This document shows, piece by piece, positions 26,551-35,702 of a stretch of DNA of 37,070 bases. The notes below the pieces were generated by a model. It did no database searches, had not been told where the DNA came from, and worked only from the letters and a program-made list of their open reading frames with translations. The position numbers and the translations under genes are program-made. The DNA is taken from positions 1 to 37,070 of the forward strand of contig RPFO01000479.1 in NCBI GenBank assembly GCA_009746045.1, given 5' to 3'. Position 1 is the first letter of the stretch. Each line of letters opens with the position of its first letter. Origin of the DNA: Mesostigma viride (taxonomy: Eukaryota; Streptophyta; Mesostigmatophyceae; Mesostigmatales; Mesostigmataceae).

Positions 26551-27771
26551 TAAAATGAGAATGAAAGGTGCGGTCCTTTACGGCACCGCCACCTTTATGA
26601 CAGGCAATCCGGCCCAACCAGCCGATTCTTGAGACCATGCTTTATCATCAAAGCAACCAAAAGACATTTCAATTCCAATGAGATACATGACGAATTACAA
26701 AGACTGTCGAGTTGTAATGTTGTAGTTATAAGAGCAGCTGTGAGGCCCAGTTGGGTGACGCCACTGCAGGCCCCTTGTGGCGGCAGTGCGTGTGTTCCCG
26801 ACCTAGTTCCTACTGGCATTCTTGCCAACGACGACCAGGGTGCCCGAAGGCCCTGTCCCTTGTCTCGTTCTCAGTCTTACACACATTCTTAACAAAACCA
26901 ATACATTGTCATATCCGTCAGTCCATCCTCATGGCAACTGACTGCATGCAACCACTCACGGGGGCTGCTCCGGGCTGCTCGAACTATTTCACCCCATGAA
27001 GACAACAAACCAGTTGTGAGGGAGAGAAACGGACGAACAACGACCACCATGGTTCGTTGCTCATCCTTCTATACTGCTCAAAGCTCAAGCCTGGCGGCTG
27101 GCGCCACTAGCGCCACTTTAGACATCAGCCAATCATAACATTGTCTAATTTCCGACAAGCTAAACTTCAAGCTTTATCTGTCAAGCGAACACAAATATAC
27201 AAGGGCAAATCTATCGGCTATGCCAGGCACCGCCTGGGGCTTCCTTGCATTTGTGTCTGGTGTCCCACGTTGAAATCCTGAAATTGCACATCTGCTCAGT
27301 GCCTCGCCGGCTTGCTGTGTACCAGCATTCGGCAAACTGCCCTGTGACGAATGTCAGTGAAATTCAGGTCCGCCCAAAAGTTCCGTCAGCAAATTCAGCG
27401 GACTTGGCGCGTGAGTACAACTGAGATCCGCGGCGTCAGTACCGGGCCGCGGTATAGCAACCCGCACAAGGCTGCGGACGTCAGAATTACGCTAAAATCT
27501 GAATTGCGGACGTGATAGATCACGGACGCGACAGGCGGCCCAGCTCAACCATGCGCGATCGAGGGGTCCGTGGTCAAAACATCCCAAATGTAGTACTTGC
27601 TCTTAATCTGCACAATGTGACATTAGATGCACCCACACATGGAGGGAAAAAGAAGACATGCTATCAGAAAGGATGCATGAAAATAAAAAAACAAGCAAAA
27701 CTGCAAACGACTCAACCGAAGAAAAAAAAACACAATCAAAACAATCATATACAGTGAGAAATTACTTATAC
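26551..27771. other. Non-coding stretch, possibly a long tnp2 intron
   Basis: No gene is supported. On the minus strand it follows a good donor (GGG|GTATAAGT at 27771), so it may be an intron of the transposase gene enlarged by insertions. It contains the palindrome CGTGAT-AG-ATCACG near 27510. Confidence 0.35.
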
Positions 27772-28295
27772 CCCGGTCTGCTCATGGATGAAGTATGACA
27801 GGTACGTCAGCTCCTCGAACTCGTTGAATGAACGCTGGATGGACTTCTCCACATTTACATTAGACATATGACCCGCTGTGACCGCCTGCATCTCACGCTC
27901 ACCCCAGGCCATGTTCCGACCGTCAGGAAGGCCGAGCTCGGATATCTGGGCTGCCAAATGTGTTGCAGCATGCATTGAGCGGGACATTTCACTGGCGGGA
28001 ATCACCCGCTCCATGGCCACCACTGACCGCACCATCATCTTCCCTACTTCATCGAGCTGCCCTTGCGTTAAAACACGGCCGCTGAAGGCACAGTCCCAGC
28101 CTGCGGAAGCTTCAAGGAACGCGCTCCGTGCGCGCGGATGCAAACGACCGCGCAGCAACACGGGCAAATACTTGCAAAAATAAACAATCTTGTAATGTGT
28201 TTTCGCCTTGTGCTCTGGCTTCCCCTGCGCCAGCAGCCCAACGATGTTTCCCGTGAAGCAGTCTGGCAAGGACATGTTGATGTGCCTCTCAAGAT
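27772..28295 (-). CDS. tnp2-type transposase, exon 4
   Basis: The exon begins at 28295 after acceptor TTATGCAG and joins the previous exon to read EKNEICDLERHINMSLPDC. It has the helical, His/Met-rich layout of the tnp2 region around DUF4218: YKIVYFCKYLPVLLRG, then SRSMHAATHLAAQISELGLPDG, then NVNVEKSIQRSFNEFEEL. That region in CACTA transposases contributes to the DDE-type catalytic fold, but I cannot assign catalytic acids. The exon either ends at a GT at 27771-27770 (GTATAAGT) or reads four bases more to a stop at 27766. The presence of C-terminal exons at 17393-18719 favours splicing. Confidence 0.65.
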
Positions 28296-28601
28296 CTGCA
28301 TAAAAGAACATGCCCACATAAAATAGCAACACAAACTGTGAGATTTAAGCCACATCTTTTAACGGAAAACACTTAAACATGCAACCAACTATAAACAGCT
28401 AACAACAGGAAAAGTGAGAGTTAGCTTCAGATATTTTGATCCATTTAATAACCAAGGATTAAGTATGTAGCTACAAGGACATGCATTGAAATGGAAAAGT
28501 CTTTTAATGAACGAGCACTTGGAATAAGCATTCTGTTGAAATAAACTTTTATAAGCAGCATGGACTATGAAATCATAACCATGCTCAGCCGCACAACTCA
28601 C
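28296..28601 (-). other. Intron of the tnp2-type gene
   Basis: 306-base GT-AG intron: donor TTTGTG|GTGAGT, acceptor TTTTATGCAG. The join preserves the frame. Confidence 0.8.
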
Positions 28602-28784
28602 CACAAATCTCATTCTTCTCGCTCTTGGACAGCTGAAAAACTGGCTGACTGCCCTTGTACTTGACTGTGGTCTTCTCCGTTCCATCAGCAGCAACCGTTG
28701 TGGTCTCCTCCTTGGTCATCCACAAGTCAGGGCTCAGATTGAGCTCCTTGAGGCGATGCCGTACCGACCTGGTGGCAGCTTCAC
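28602..28784 (-). CDS. tnp2-type transposase, exon 3
   Basis: A 183-base exon with both splice sites visible (acceptor CATGCAG, donor GTGAGT). It reads GEAATRSVRHRLKELNLSPD and on to SKSEKNEIC, in phase on both sides. It is the short charged linker between the two conserved blocks of tnp2. Confidence 0.7.
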
Positions 28785-28927
28785 CTGCATGTGCACCCAA
28801 ATACGCAACCATAAAAACACATAAAAATAGTTTAGTACCTTTTGGCCATAAGGTGGCATGCGTGCAGCAAACTTCCAAGACTAAAAATACCATCCAGTTT
28901 AACAATGACAAAAATCAAATATCTTAC
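28785..28927 (-). other. Intron of the tnp2-type gene
   Basis: 143-base GT-AG intron: donor GAGTG|GTAAGA, acceptor CACATGCAG. Confidence 0.8.
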
Positions 28928-29643
28928 CACTCGTGCAATTCCCGAGGCGAAGGAAGAAATTCGAAGCCAGGTGGAACTCGTCAATGGCATTCCGGCATTG
29001 CAGGGCTGGCCAGTACGGAAGCCGCGAAAAGGCCTCAGGTAGGCGCTCGTTGTCCTCACAATGGTTCAGATATTCAGCATAAGTCATGTCACCCGGGTTG
29101 GGCTGCGTGGTAACACGACGTGGGTCAGTGTCAGGGAGCATGCGGTCATTGCCTAGGAATACAATCTTGCCGTTTGAAAAATACGTCCCCTTCCACTTTG
29201 GGCCATGTTTTAAACACCCGTCATACCCTGCATCCGGCATGTTGATCAGCTTTGAAAATGCGGGATAGTCATGCATGGTCATCAGCAGCACCACACGTAT
29301 GAATGCAGTTTGGAATTCCCCCTTGGCGTCGTCAAGTACATCACATATATAAAACCCTTTGAAAAGCTCTATTAGCTCGTCTACGAAGAGGTCCAAGAAG
29401 ATGCGCATCTTTTTTGGGGCTCGCCTCTGTGTGCCCCCACCAGGAGGACCATCGGGCAGAAATGTTTATTTATGTGCGCCCACTCCAGCAGATTGAAAAA
29501 ACAAACCATACACGGCCAGCACGAATAGGTGTCTAACCAGTATCTCGGGCACACTCCATCGAAGCAGCATCCGATGAACAGATTTCTTGGATCAGATGCA
29601 AGCTCGGGGAACAGGTCCAAAAGCCGCTGCCAGGCCCTTGTAT
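28928..29643 (-). CDS. tnp2-type transposase, exon 2 (one-base frame break)
   Basis: Begins DTRAWQRLLDLFPELASDP, then FIGCCFDGVCPRYWLDTYSCWP, the counterpart of the tnp2 block 'ADGFNPF...YS.WP' that carries a catalytic Asp of the DDE fold. Next come RIFLDLFVDELIELFKG and FQTAFIRVVLLMTMHDYPAF, matching the 'lrp.vdEL..LW' and 'm..ndfPA' blocks, and then a zinc-like CLKHGPKWKG region. A frame change falls exactly at a run of six T (29410-29415). One extra base there would make the exon continuous, so this may be a sequence error rather than a lesion. Confidence 0.7.
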
Positions 29644-29857
29644 CTGCACTCAGGGAGGCACAAGAAAACAGTTCAAACCAAGGGAAAAAGCAAACATGCA
29701 TGCAAAACTTAGTCCAGGTACCTTGCTGCACGAGCCAGAGCCACAAATCAGCATAACTTGAGGATCAACAGCAGCGGTGCACAAGAACAAGCTTTCAAGG
29801 GAAATATTTTTTTAAAAAGGGACATTAAAAAAGCGGAAACGACAGCGCCAAACTGAC
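29644..29857 (-). other. Intron of the tnp2-type gene
   Basis: 214-base GT-AG intron: donor TTAAAG|GTCAGT, acceptor GAGTGCAG. Confidence 0.8.
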
Positions 29858-30467
29858 CTTTAATCCCGTGGATCTTCTTCTGCGGGTGGTCAGGCTCCTT
29901 GCTTCGGTTCTCCGCCGCGTACCTAAATGCTTTGGCCATCACCGGTATTCTGAAAAGGCCCCTGATCCGGTCCTTCAGGGAAAACTTGCGAACCTGCCGA
30001 TGCGGTCTGGTGGTCACAACCGTCTCTCCACTCCGGTCTTCATAGGTCTCATACCGGTTCAGCTTGCAAACGGGGCATTGCTTTACAGTCTTGTCTTTAT
30101 ACAGATACTCGTCGCATGGGCACGCATCGTACACTTGGTAACCCAGCCCTAAATTATTCATCACAGACTTTGCCTTGGCCACCGACGCTGGAAACTGGTT
30201 GCCCGGTGGTAGTATGTCAGAGAAAAACTTAAAGAGCTCATCGGCAAACACGGCGGATGCGCTGTTCTTGCCAAGCAGAGACAGGAGTTCCAAAGACGTG
30301 GCGAGGGCCATCTTAGACAACCCGGGATAGAGGGGTGTGTCCGTACGAATGCTTTGCACAGTTTCCTCGAAATTGCGGGCAAACTCACGGGCCTCCTGCT
30401 CAGGCCCGCCATCGGCAGGCATGCCACCCATCATGTAGTCATCGACAGACCCGTGCATGCTCGCCAT
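29858..30467 (-). CDS. CACTA tnp2-type transposase, exon 1
   Basis: The first ATG in frame is at 30467. The open frame extends a further ten codons upstream, but without ATG and across a possible CAG acceptor, so an upstream non-coding exon is possible. The conserved tnp2 N-terminal block is clear: LFKFFSDILPPGNQFPASVAKAKSVMNNLGLGY, ending in a DACPCDEYLY strand. It continues with a zinc ligand pair CPVCKLNRY and a basic RPHRQVRKFSLKDRIRGLF strand before the splice site. In tnp2 proteins this region binds the terminal and subterminal repeats and opens the catalytic domain. The gene's 3' end lies next to the CACTA terminus at 16978, in the expected orientation. Confidence 0.75.
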
Positions 30468-30513
30468 CTGGAACCGATAAAACAAGTTAAACAACAAGGC
30501 TGAAACCGTGTCA

Positions 30514-30549
30514 GAGGGCCTGCATCAAGTCAAGATGATGCAGGCCCTC
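30514..30549. repeat. Hairpin upstream of the transposase
   Basis: Perfect 14-bp arms (GAGGGCCTGCATCA and its complement) around an 8-base loop, 47 bases upstream of the ATG on the minus strand. It may be a regulatory hairpin in the 5' leader. Confidence 0.6.
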
Positions 30550-30599
30550 CCACCCTACGTCATGATGGCTGCCCGAGCTACCTACATTCCAGAAGGAAG

Positions 30600-31015
30600 T
30601 GTTACGTCGCGTAACAATTCGTTGTAGTTACGGACGTAAATTAGGTTCCTTGCCTTGGTCGTTTCTAGGTTTACGTGTAGTTCGTACTAGGACACTGTTG
30701 TCCTCATAGCAGTACTGTGGTGCATTGGATGCTTTTGGGCGTCGCGCCGCGTACTTTATTAGTGGTCCTTATCCTTTGGGTAGAATGTAGTGGACCAGCG
30801 TGCATCTGTGCACCTGTAGGCGAGGGCCAGGTCGGCCCGAGCATGCTGGACCGTTGGTGACCATTTATGCACGTTCTACCCCTCGTGTGGTCACTCGGCG
30901 TGTGTTAAATGAATTAACACATATAGGCTTGGGTCACGGCAGTGTAGTGTGTTTCCTTCCTCTATTCCTGGAATAAACGGGTTCGGGTAAATGGTTGTAT
31001 GGCGTATTATAGCAA
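30600..31015 (+). repeat. LTR copy 2, 5' LTR of the right-hand Ty3/gypsy element
   Basis: Begins TGTTACGTCGCGTAAC and aligns with 2999-3450. It keeps the 19-bp inverted repeat (30902-30920) and TCGGCCCGAGCAT, and has an AATAAA at 30971. The exact 3' boundary and primer site are unclear: neither a CA end nor an obvious tRNA complement could be fixed. The short purine run before it (AGAAGGAAG) is part of the flanking target if this is a 5' LTR. Confidence 0.65.
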
Positions 31016-31301
31016 CACATACGTGAATGCATTGAGATCAGCTCCGTCTCGTTCGTCTTTCGCTAGGGGTTTGAGTAGAGGTGGCCTGACTAATTTAGGT
31101 TGGATTAGGCCAGGTAGAGGTAGAGGTGGAGGTAGAAGTTTAGGACGTAACAATGGTTCCGGAGGAACTTTCGTAGGTAGAGAACGAGACGACGGTCCTT
31201 TGTCACATACGCCTTTGCAAGAACCCTTCCGCGTCCAGGGATACGAAGACGACACTTTCTTGACAGGTAATGGGCGGGTCGCCGTCAAGCTGGGAGAGTA
31301 G
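30999..31301 (+). CDS. Gly/Arg-rich 100-aa ORF at the LTR junction
   Basis: ATG-initiated and starting inside or at the end of the LTR. It is basic, with an RGG-like centre (GWIRPGRGRGGGRSLGRNNG) followed by an acidic C-terminus ending GRVAVKLGE. RGG boxes bind RNA, so an RNA-chaperone role is conceivable. The codons look used, but no homologue is known to me. The related LTR at 2999 shows a broken match to the first residues (NALRS), which hints that the ORF start is part of the shared sequence. Confidence 0.4.
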   Translation: MAYYSNTYVNALRSAPSRSSFARGLSRGGLTNLGWIRPGRGRGGGRSLGRNNGSGGTFVGRERDDGPLSHTPLQEPFRVQGYEDDTFLTGNGRVAVKLGE

Positions 31302-31690
31302 TGCTGCCCGGTTCGGGACACGCTCTGCCTAGATGCTAGACCTGCTCGTAGCGGATAAACCCTTTCTTAGATAGCTCCTTCGCTTTGTTTTCCTGCGCAT
31401 GTTTTCTTCCTGTCGTAGATAGAGGATAATTGTCTTCCTGTCGTAGATAGAGGATAATTGTTTGGTTCGGCAACAGTGAGACGAGTAGCGTCGTGGTAGA
31501 CTATACCTTTTCCTTCGTGCTGCTGTTTTATTAGACGGCCGCACCCGCAGAGGGACTGGTCGCTGATTTTAGGACGAGCGCTGGACTATTGCCGCCCTCG
31601 TGCTGCTTTCGGTGCTCCAGATCAACCAGATAAGTCGCCTACTCCTCCTACTGCTAGCGTGACGTCACAAGACCCACCAGGTGCGTTACC
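31302..31690 (+). other. Leader region with a 28-bp tandem duplication
   Basis: No gene is seen. A 28-bp unit starting TCTTCCTGTCGTAGATAG is repeated exactly at 31405-31432 and 31433-31460. The rest resembles an untranslated leader. Confidence 0.6.
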
Positions 31691-32083
31691 ATGAGCCAGC
31701 GTCGTGCTTTTACTGCTCCTTCCCATTCTTCCAGCGATAATAGCTTAGCCAAATATTACGTAGTGATTACGCCTCAATGGTCCGCCATTTTCCTTTCTTG
31801 GTCCGACGCTAGGAAGATAGTTCAGAACCGTGTATACAACGTAATTAGGTATAAGAAATTTGTGACCTTTGAAGAAGCTCAGCAGTTCCTTATAGACCAT
31901 AGTGAATCAGATTTAGGCCTACAGGTACGCTCTATCCCTCATGGTCGTCCTCCAGTGGAATCTCTAGTCTTTGCAACCCCTCCTTCTTCTCCCCCTAAAC
32001 GGGCTGCATCCTCATCTAGCTCAGATACCCCTCTCACCTTAGAGTTTGGTTCCCTATCCATTACTGTGGTTAAAAAGGATTGA
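31691..32083 (+). CDS. ORF with viroplasmin / RNase H1 N-terminal-type domain
   Basis: ATG-initiated, 130 codons. Residues 21-70 match the small fold shared by eukaryotic RNase H1 N-termini (hybrid-binding domain) and the caulimovirus P6 viroplasmin protein. They show KYYVV, an SW turn (IFLSWSDARKIVQN), then YKKFVTFEEAQQFL. In RNase H1 this domain grips RNA-DNA hybrids. Here it stands alone, with no RNase H catalytic part, followed by a Pro/Ser-rich tail. It lies in front of Gag. A role in holding RNA, or the hybrid made during reverse transcription, is inference. The usual Gly before the Ile-x-x-x-Trp segment is replaced, so affinity may differ. Confidence 0.65.
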   Translation: MSQRRAFTAPSHSSSDNSLAKYYVVITPQWSAIFLSWSDARKIVQNRVYNVIRYKKFVTFEEAQQFLIDHSESDLGLQVRSIPHGRPPVESLVFATPPSSPPKRAASSSSSDTPLTLEFGSLSITVVKKD

Positions 32084-32210
32084 TTTTAATTGTTTCTTTG
32101 CTTAATTAAGACATTCAAGGTTTTTCCTTTTGCCTTTATTGCTTCAATTTAGACTCCTATTCCTTTCTTAAGGCAACGTTTGTTGTTTTCTTTCCTTTAC
32201 TTAATTAAAG

Positions 32211-34469
32211 ATGGATCCAGTGGGTGGAGATATGTCGCCTATACCTACCAATACTACTACTACTAATAATAATAATACTAATAACAATAACAATACTCGT
32301 GGTAACCGACGGGACTCCTTGGAAACGGTGCACCATCTCACTCCTCAAGGTAATCTGCGTACCTCACCTCCTTCTCCTGTTACTGGTGGTCGCCGTCGTC
32401 CCTCACTTACCCCACCTACCTTTGAACAACGTGTCAGATTTAGTGATGAACCCTCCTTTGCTATGAACCAGGCCCCTGCCCCTCCTGCAACCTTGGCTCA
32501 ACCTTCAATTAGGTCCTCACTCCCTGACAATGCTTCTAGGCCTCCTCCCCACCCTGTGCCTTCCATCCCTGTTTATAACACGGGTCGTACCTCTGCCCCT
32601 GTTGGCCCTTCTGGTCGCCCTAGTGCAGTTCCCTTTTATCCTCCTGCTTCTTGGTCCTACCCTGATACGGCCTACGAGGCTGCCCAGGTCCCTACCCGTG
32701 TGGCTGATTTAGAAGTTAATAGTGATTTCAGCACCATGCCTCTAGATGACAGAAACTATGATCATTTTGCCTACTCCTCCCTTCGTGAGCAATATACTGT
32801 TCCCTTCTCCTATGGGCACCACCCTGAAACGGTGGCCCCTTCTAGACCCCTATCCAAAACCTTTCCTCTTCCTTCTTTCTATCCCTCGTATGTAGCAGTG
32901 GAAGACAGTGGTCCTATGGGTAAATCTGACCCTTCTAATCCCCCTAAGCCCCCTGCCCTTCCCCTCTTTGCTAACCTACCCAAGTTGGATGTTAAGTCTA
33001 CCCCTCAACAGTTTTTCACTTTTATTATGTTGCTTACCCAGAATACAGAGTCGTGGCAAAATCATAATAGATGGCGTCTCTCTGATGCTGTACTAGTCCC
33101 TCACTATCTTACTACCTGTATTACTCCTGAGCTTGCTAACCTCATCCAGTGTGAGTCGTTGGCCTCTCATGCCTACCCTAACTCAGTAGCAGAATTGTTT
33201 AAGCGTTTAGAGAACCATTTAGTCCCTCCTGATGCAGATTGGCAGGATAGATTAGCCTTTGGTACTTTGCAGCAGGGTACTAAATCGTTTAAGGAATATA
33301 TGAAAGAATTTGATGCACAGATGGTACGAATTAGGGATTTGTCGGGCGCAGAAGTACGTGCTCGTTTCCTACAAGGCCTCAGTAGACCCTTATTACGTGA
33401 GGTAAAGCGCCAGTTCTCTGCCTACCGTTTTACTGATCTACCCCTCAAGCATGTGCGTCAGCATCTCTTACGAGTAGCAGATTTCTTCTCCACTCCTTCT
33501 CTTCCTACCCGTTCCCGTATTAATAACATTAGCCTTACCCCTGAGGAGGAGAACTCCTATGTAGAAGAATTAGACATTTGTGTTACTGACCTTTCAGCTC
33601 TGGATGTCTCTCATATCACATGCTATCATTGTAAGGAAGTAGGTCATCTTAAACGTGAGTGCCCCAAGTTCCTTTCGGGTGCTCCCCCTCATCCCGACGC
33701 TCGCCCTCCTCGTACCCCTCAGCGTGCTCCTATTCGTCCCACTCCAGGACGCATTCCCTCAGCTACCCCTAGTAGGCTGAATGCTGTGCAGACAGGACCC
33801 CCAGGGTTCCCCTATGATAATCAGGCTCCTGCACCCTCTTCGCTCCCTCGTGACCCTCCAGCAGTGGCTTTTTCGCCAGGGTCTTCTTCGGGGTTCGTTC
33901 TAGCTATGGATTTGGGGGGGAGGGGGACAGTAGGCCTGTCAGCCGGGGGTAACCTGGACAGGTCCTTAGATAGTACCCCAGATAATAATTTTTGCCTGCC
34001 TGTTTTTATAACCTCTGTAGGAGCTGAATCATCCCTACCACTACGTGTCCGTCCTCTTATGTTTTTGAATGGTGGCTTAACCGTTCCCCATACTGTTGTA
34101 GACCCCTGCTTGCATGCTGATGAACTTTTGAATGTCTCTGTGTTAGTGGATAGCGGTGCGGCTAGCTCCTTTGTGAGCGAGGCCCTAGTTAGTAGGCGTT
34201 TAGGACTAGTCCCTATCCCTCACACCAAAACTGTCACTGTCTATTATGCTGACGGTCGCACCAGTCATTCCCCGGGTACGGTGTCCCTTCCCCTGGTCAT
34301 ACAAGGACGCACTGTCAACCTGACGGCCACTATAGGCCCTATCACTACCGCTGATGTATTACTAGGATTAGATTGGCACCAGGATAATAAGATTCCTATT
34401 AATTATGATACCATGGTCATTGGTTTCCAGATAGCTCTTACTGGGTACCGGAACGTCATTATAGATTAG
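32211..34469 (+). CDS. gag: Gag-protease polyprotein of the Ty3/gypsy element
   Basis: ATG-initiated, 752 codons, uninterrupted. Residues 13-31 are Asn/Thr-rich from ACT/AAT repeats, and a Pro/Ser-rich disordered region runs to about 250. A retrotransposon Gag capsid domain spans about 255-420 (LPKLDVKSTPQQFF to QHLLRVADFF). A CCHC zinc knuckle follows at 471-484 (CYHCKEVGHLKREC) for RNA packaging. The aspartic protease has catalytic DSGA at 647-650 (VLVDSGAASSFV) and the ADVLLGLDWH motif near 713-722. Pol continues in the -1 frame and overlaps the last 66 bases, so Gag-Pol might be made by -1 frameshifting. Given the decay downstream, an indel is equally possible. Confidence 0.88.
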   Translation: MDPVGGDMSPIPTNTTTTNNNNTNNNNNTRGNRRDSLETVHHLTPQGNLRTSPPSPVTGGRRRPSLTPPTFEQRVRFSDEPSFAMNQAPAPPATLAQPSIRSSLPDNASRPPPHPVPSIPVYNTGRTSAPVGPSGRPSAVPFYPPASWSYPDTAYEAAQVPTRVADLEVNSDFSTMPLDDRNYDHFAYSSLREQYTVPFSYGHHPETVAPSRPLSKTFPLPSFYPSYVAVEDSGPMGKSDPSNPPKPPALPLFANLPKLDVKSTPQQFFTFIMLLTQNTESWQNHNRWRLSDAVLVPHYLTTCITPELANLIQCESLASHAYPNSVAELFKRLENHLVPPDADWQDRLAFGTLQQGTKSFKEYMKEFDAQMVRIRDLSGAEVRARFLQGLSRPLLREVKRQFSAYRFTDLPLKHVRQHLLRVADFFSTPSLPTRSRINNISLTPEEENSYVEELDICVTDLSALDVSHITCYHCKEVGHLKRECPKFLSGAPPHPDARPPRTPQRAPIRPTPGRIPSATPSRLNAVQTGPPGFPYDNQAPAPSSLPRDPPAVAFSPGSSSGFVLAMDLGGRGTVGLSAGGNLDRSLDSTPDNNFCLPVFITSVGAESSLPLRVRPLMFLNGGLTVPHTVVDPCLHADELLNVSVLVDSGAASSFVSEALVSRRLGLVPIPHTKTVTVYYADGRTSHSPGTVSLPLVIQGRTVNLTATIGPITTADVLLGLDWHQDNKIPINYDTMVIGFQIALTGYRNVIID

Positions 34470-35702
34470 AAAATTTATCCTGGGTAGATATTACTCCTCC
34501 TACACCTGTTGATCCTCCTGTAAGACCTATACCTGAAGTATTAATGTCCAATGATGAATTGCGATCTGAATTAAAGGAATATGGATACCTATTATGTATG
34601 TTCCTTCAGTTAGAAGTACAAGAGATACCTGTCACTAATAATAGTGTGGATATAGATGTAAACACAGTGGATACAATAGGAGTGGGATTTACTGAAAATG
34701 AAATAGTAAGATACATGGCTGTGATAGATTCCTCAAAAGTTTTTGAAGAAAAGACTCCTTCTTATCCTCCTCCTCGTTCTGTTTTACACCGTGTAGTTAT
34801 CAAGGACGGTGCAGTTCCTACGCACTCTCCGATGTATAGAATGGGCCCTACCGAGTTACAGATTTAAGTGTCACTATTAGAAGCAGGATTGATAGAGCCT
34901 AGTAACTCCCCCTACTCAGCTGGTGTCCTGTTAGTCCCTAAGCCAAATGGCAAGTTTCGCTTAGTTACTGATTATAGGAAGTTAAATGATATTACTGTGA
35001 AGTCTAAATACCCTCTACCTCGTATTGATGATATATTTAATAAGGTTAAAGGTTCTACCTGTTTCACGGTACTGGATTGTGCAGATGGTTTTTGGCAACT
35101 GCGTATAGCACCTGAGGATTGCCATAAAACCGCCTTTGCTACCCCTTTTGGTCATTATCAGTTTAGAGTAGCGGCCATGGGACTCTGTAACTCTCCTGCC
35201 TCTTTTCAATGAAGTGCTTAGACCTGTTATGGGTAACTCTCACCTTCCCCAAGTGTCATCTGATTTAAAGGATCCTTCCTTCTCCTCTGTTTCTTTATCG
35301 GAGCACGATCGTTCTTGTGCTCAGGCTTACTTAGATGATATCCTTATTTACTCCCCTGATTTTGAAACGCACCTACGTGATTTAAAGAAAGTCTTAGAAA
35401 TAATGGCTGAAAATTCCTTGTGGGCTCGCCGTGCTAAAGTTCGTTCTGGTAGGAGTGTACCATTTTTAGGGCATGTTTTGTCAGATGCCGGTGTCGCTAC
35501 CGACCCGGATAAGACTAAGTCAATCCAGGAATGGCCTACCCCTACCGATGTTAAAGGTGTACGTAGTTTCCTAGGGATTGCCTCTTACTATAGGCGTTTT
35601 ATCCCTCGCTTCGCAACTATAGCAGCCCCTATCAACCATTTATTAAAGAAAGATATCCCCTTTATCTGGAGTAGTGAGTGTCAGTCGGCTTTCAGTGTTT
35701 AA
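34404..35702 (+). pseudogene. pol: Ty3/gypsy reverse transcriptase, broken
   Basis: The open frame starts inside the end of gag (about 34404) and runs through an N-terminal linker. An in-frame TAA at 34865-34867 interrupts the RT just before VSLLEAGLIEPSNSPYSAG. RT motifs follow: LVTDYRKLND, motif A VLDCADGFWQLRI, and AMGLCNSPASF. A second break near 35210 shifts the frame. The next part contains YLDD (AYLDDILIYS, nt 35328-35339), LGHVLSDAGVATDPDK and VRSFLGIASYYRRFIPRF. Between motif B and YLDD lie roughly 25-30 extra residues (from GNSHLPQ to HDRSC) not usual in this family. The frame ends at 35702. Confidence 0.85.

Noticed and set aside
27512-27757. 81-codon Lys-rich plus-strand frame
   Set aside because: It comes from an A-rich tract next to the transposase exon, lies on the wrong strand and has no motif.
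34865-34867. TAA in RT read as glutamine (alternative code known in some green algae)
   Set aside because: Long frames elsewhere in the window (LINE RT, gypsy 1 pol, gag) contain no internal TAA or TAG, and this pol also has frameshifts, so decay is the simpler reading.
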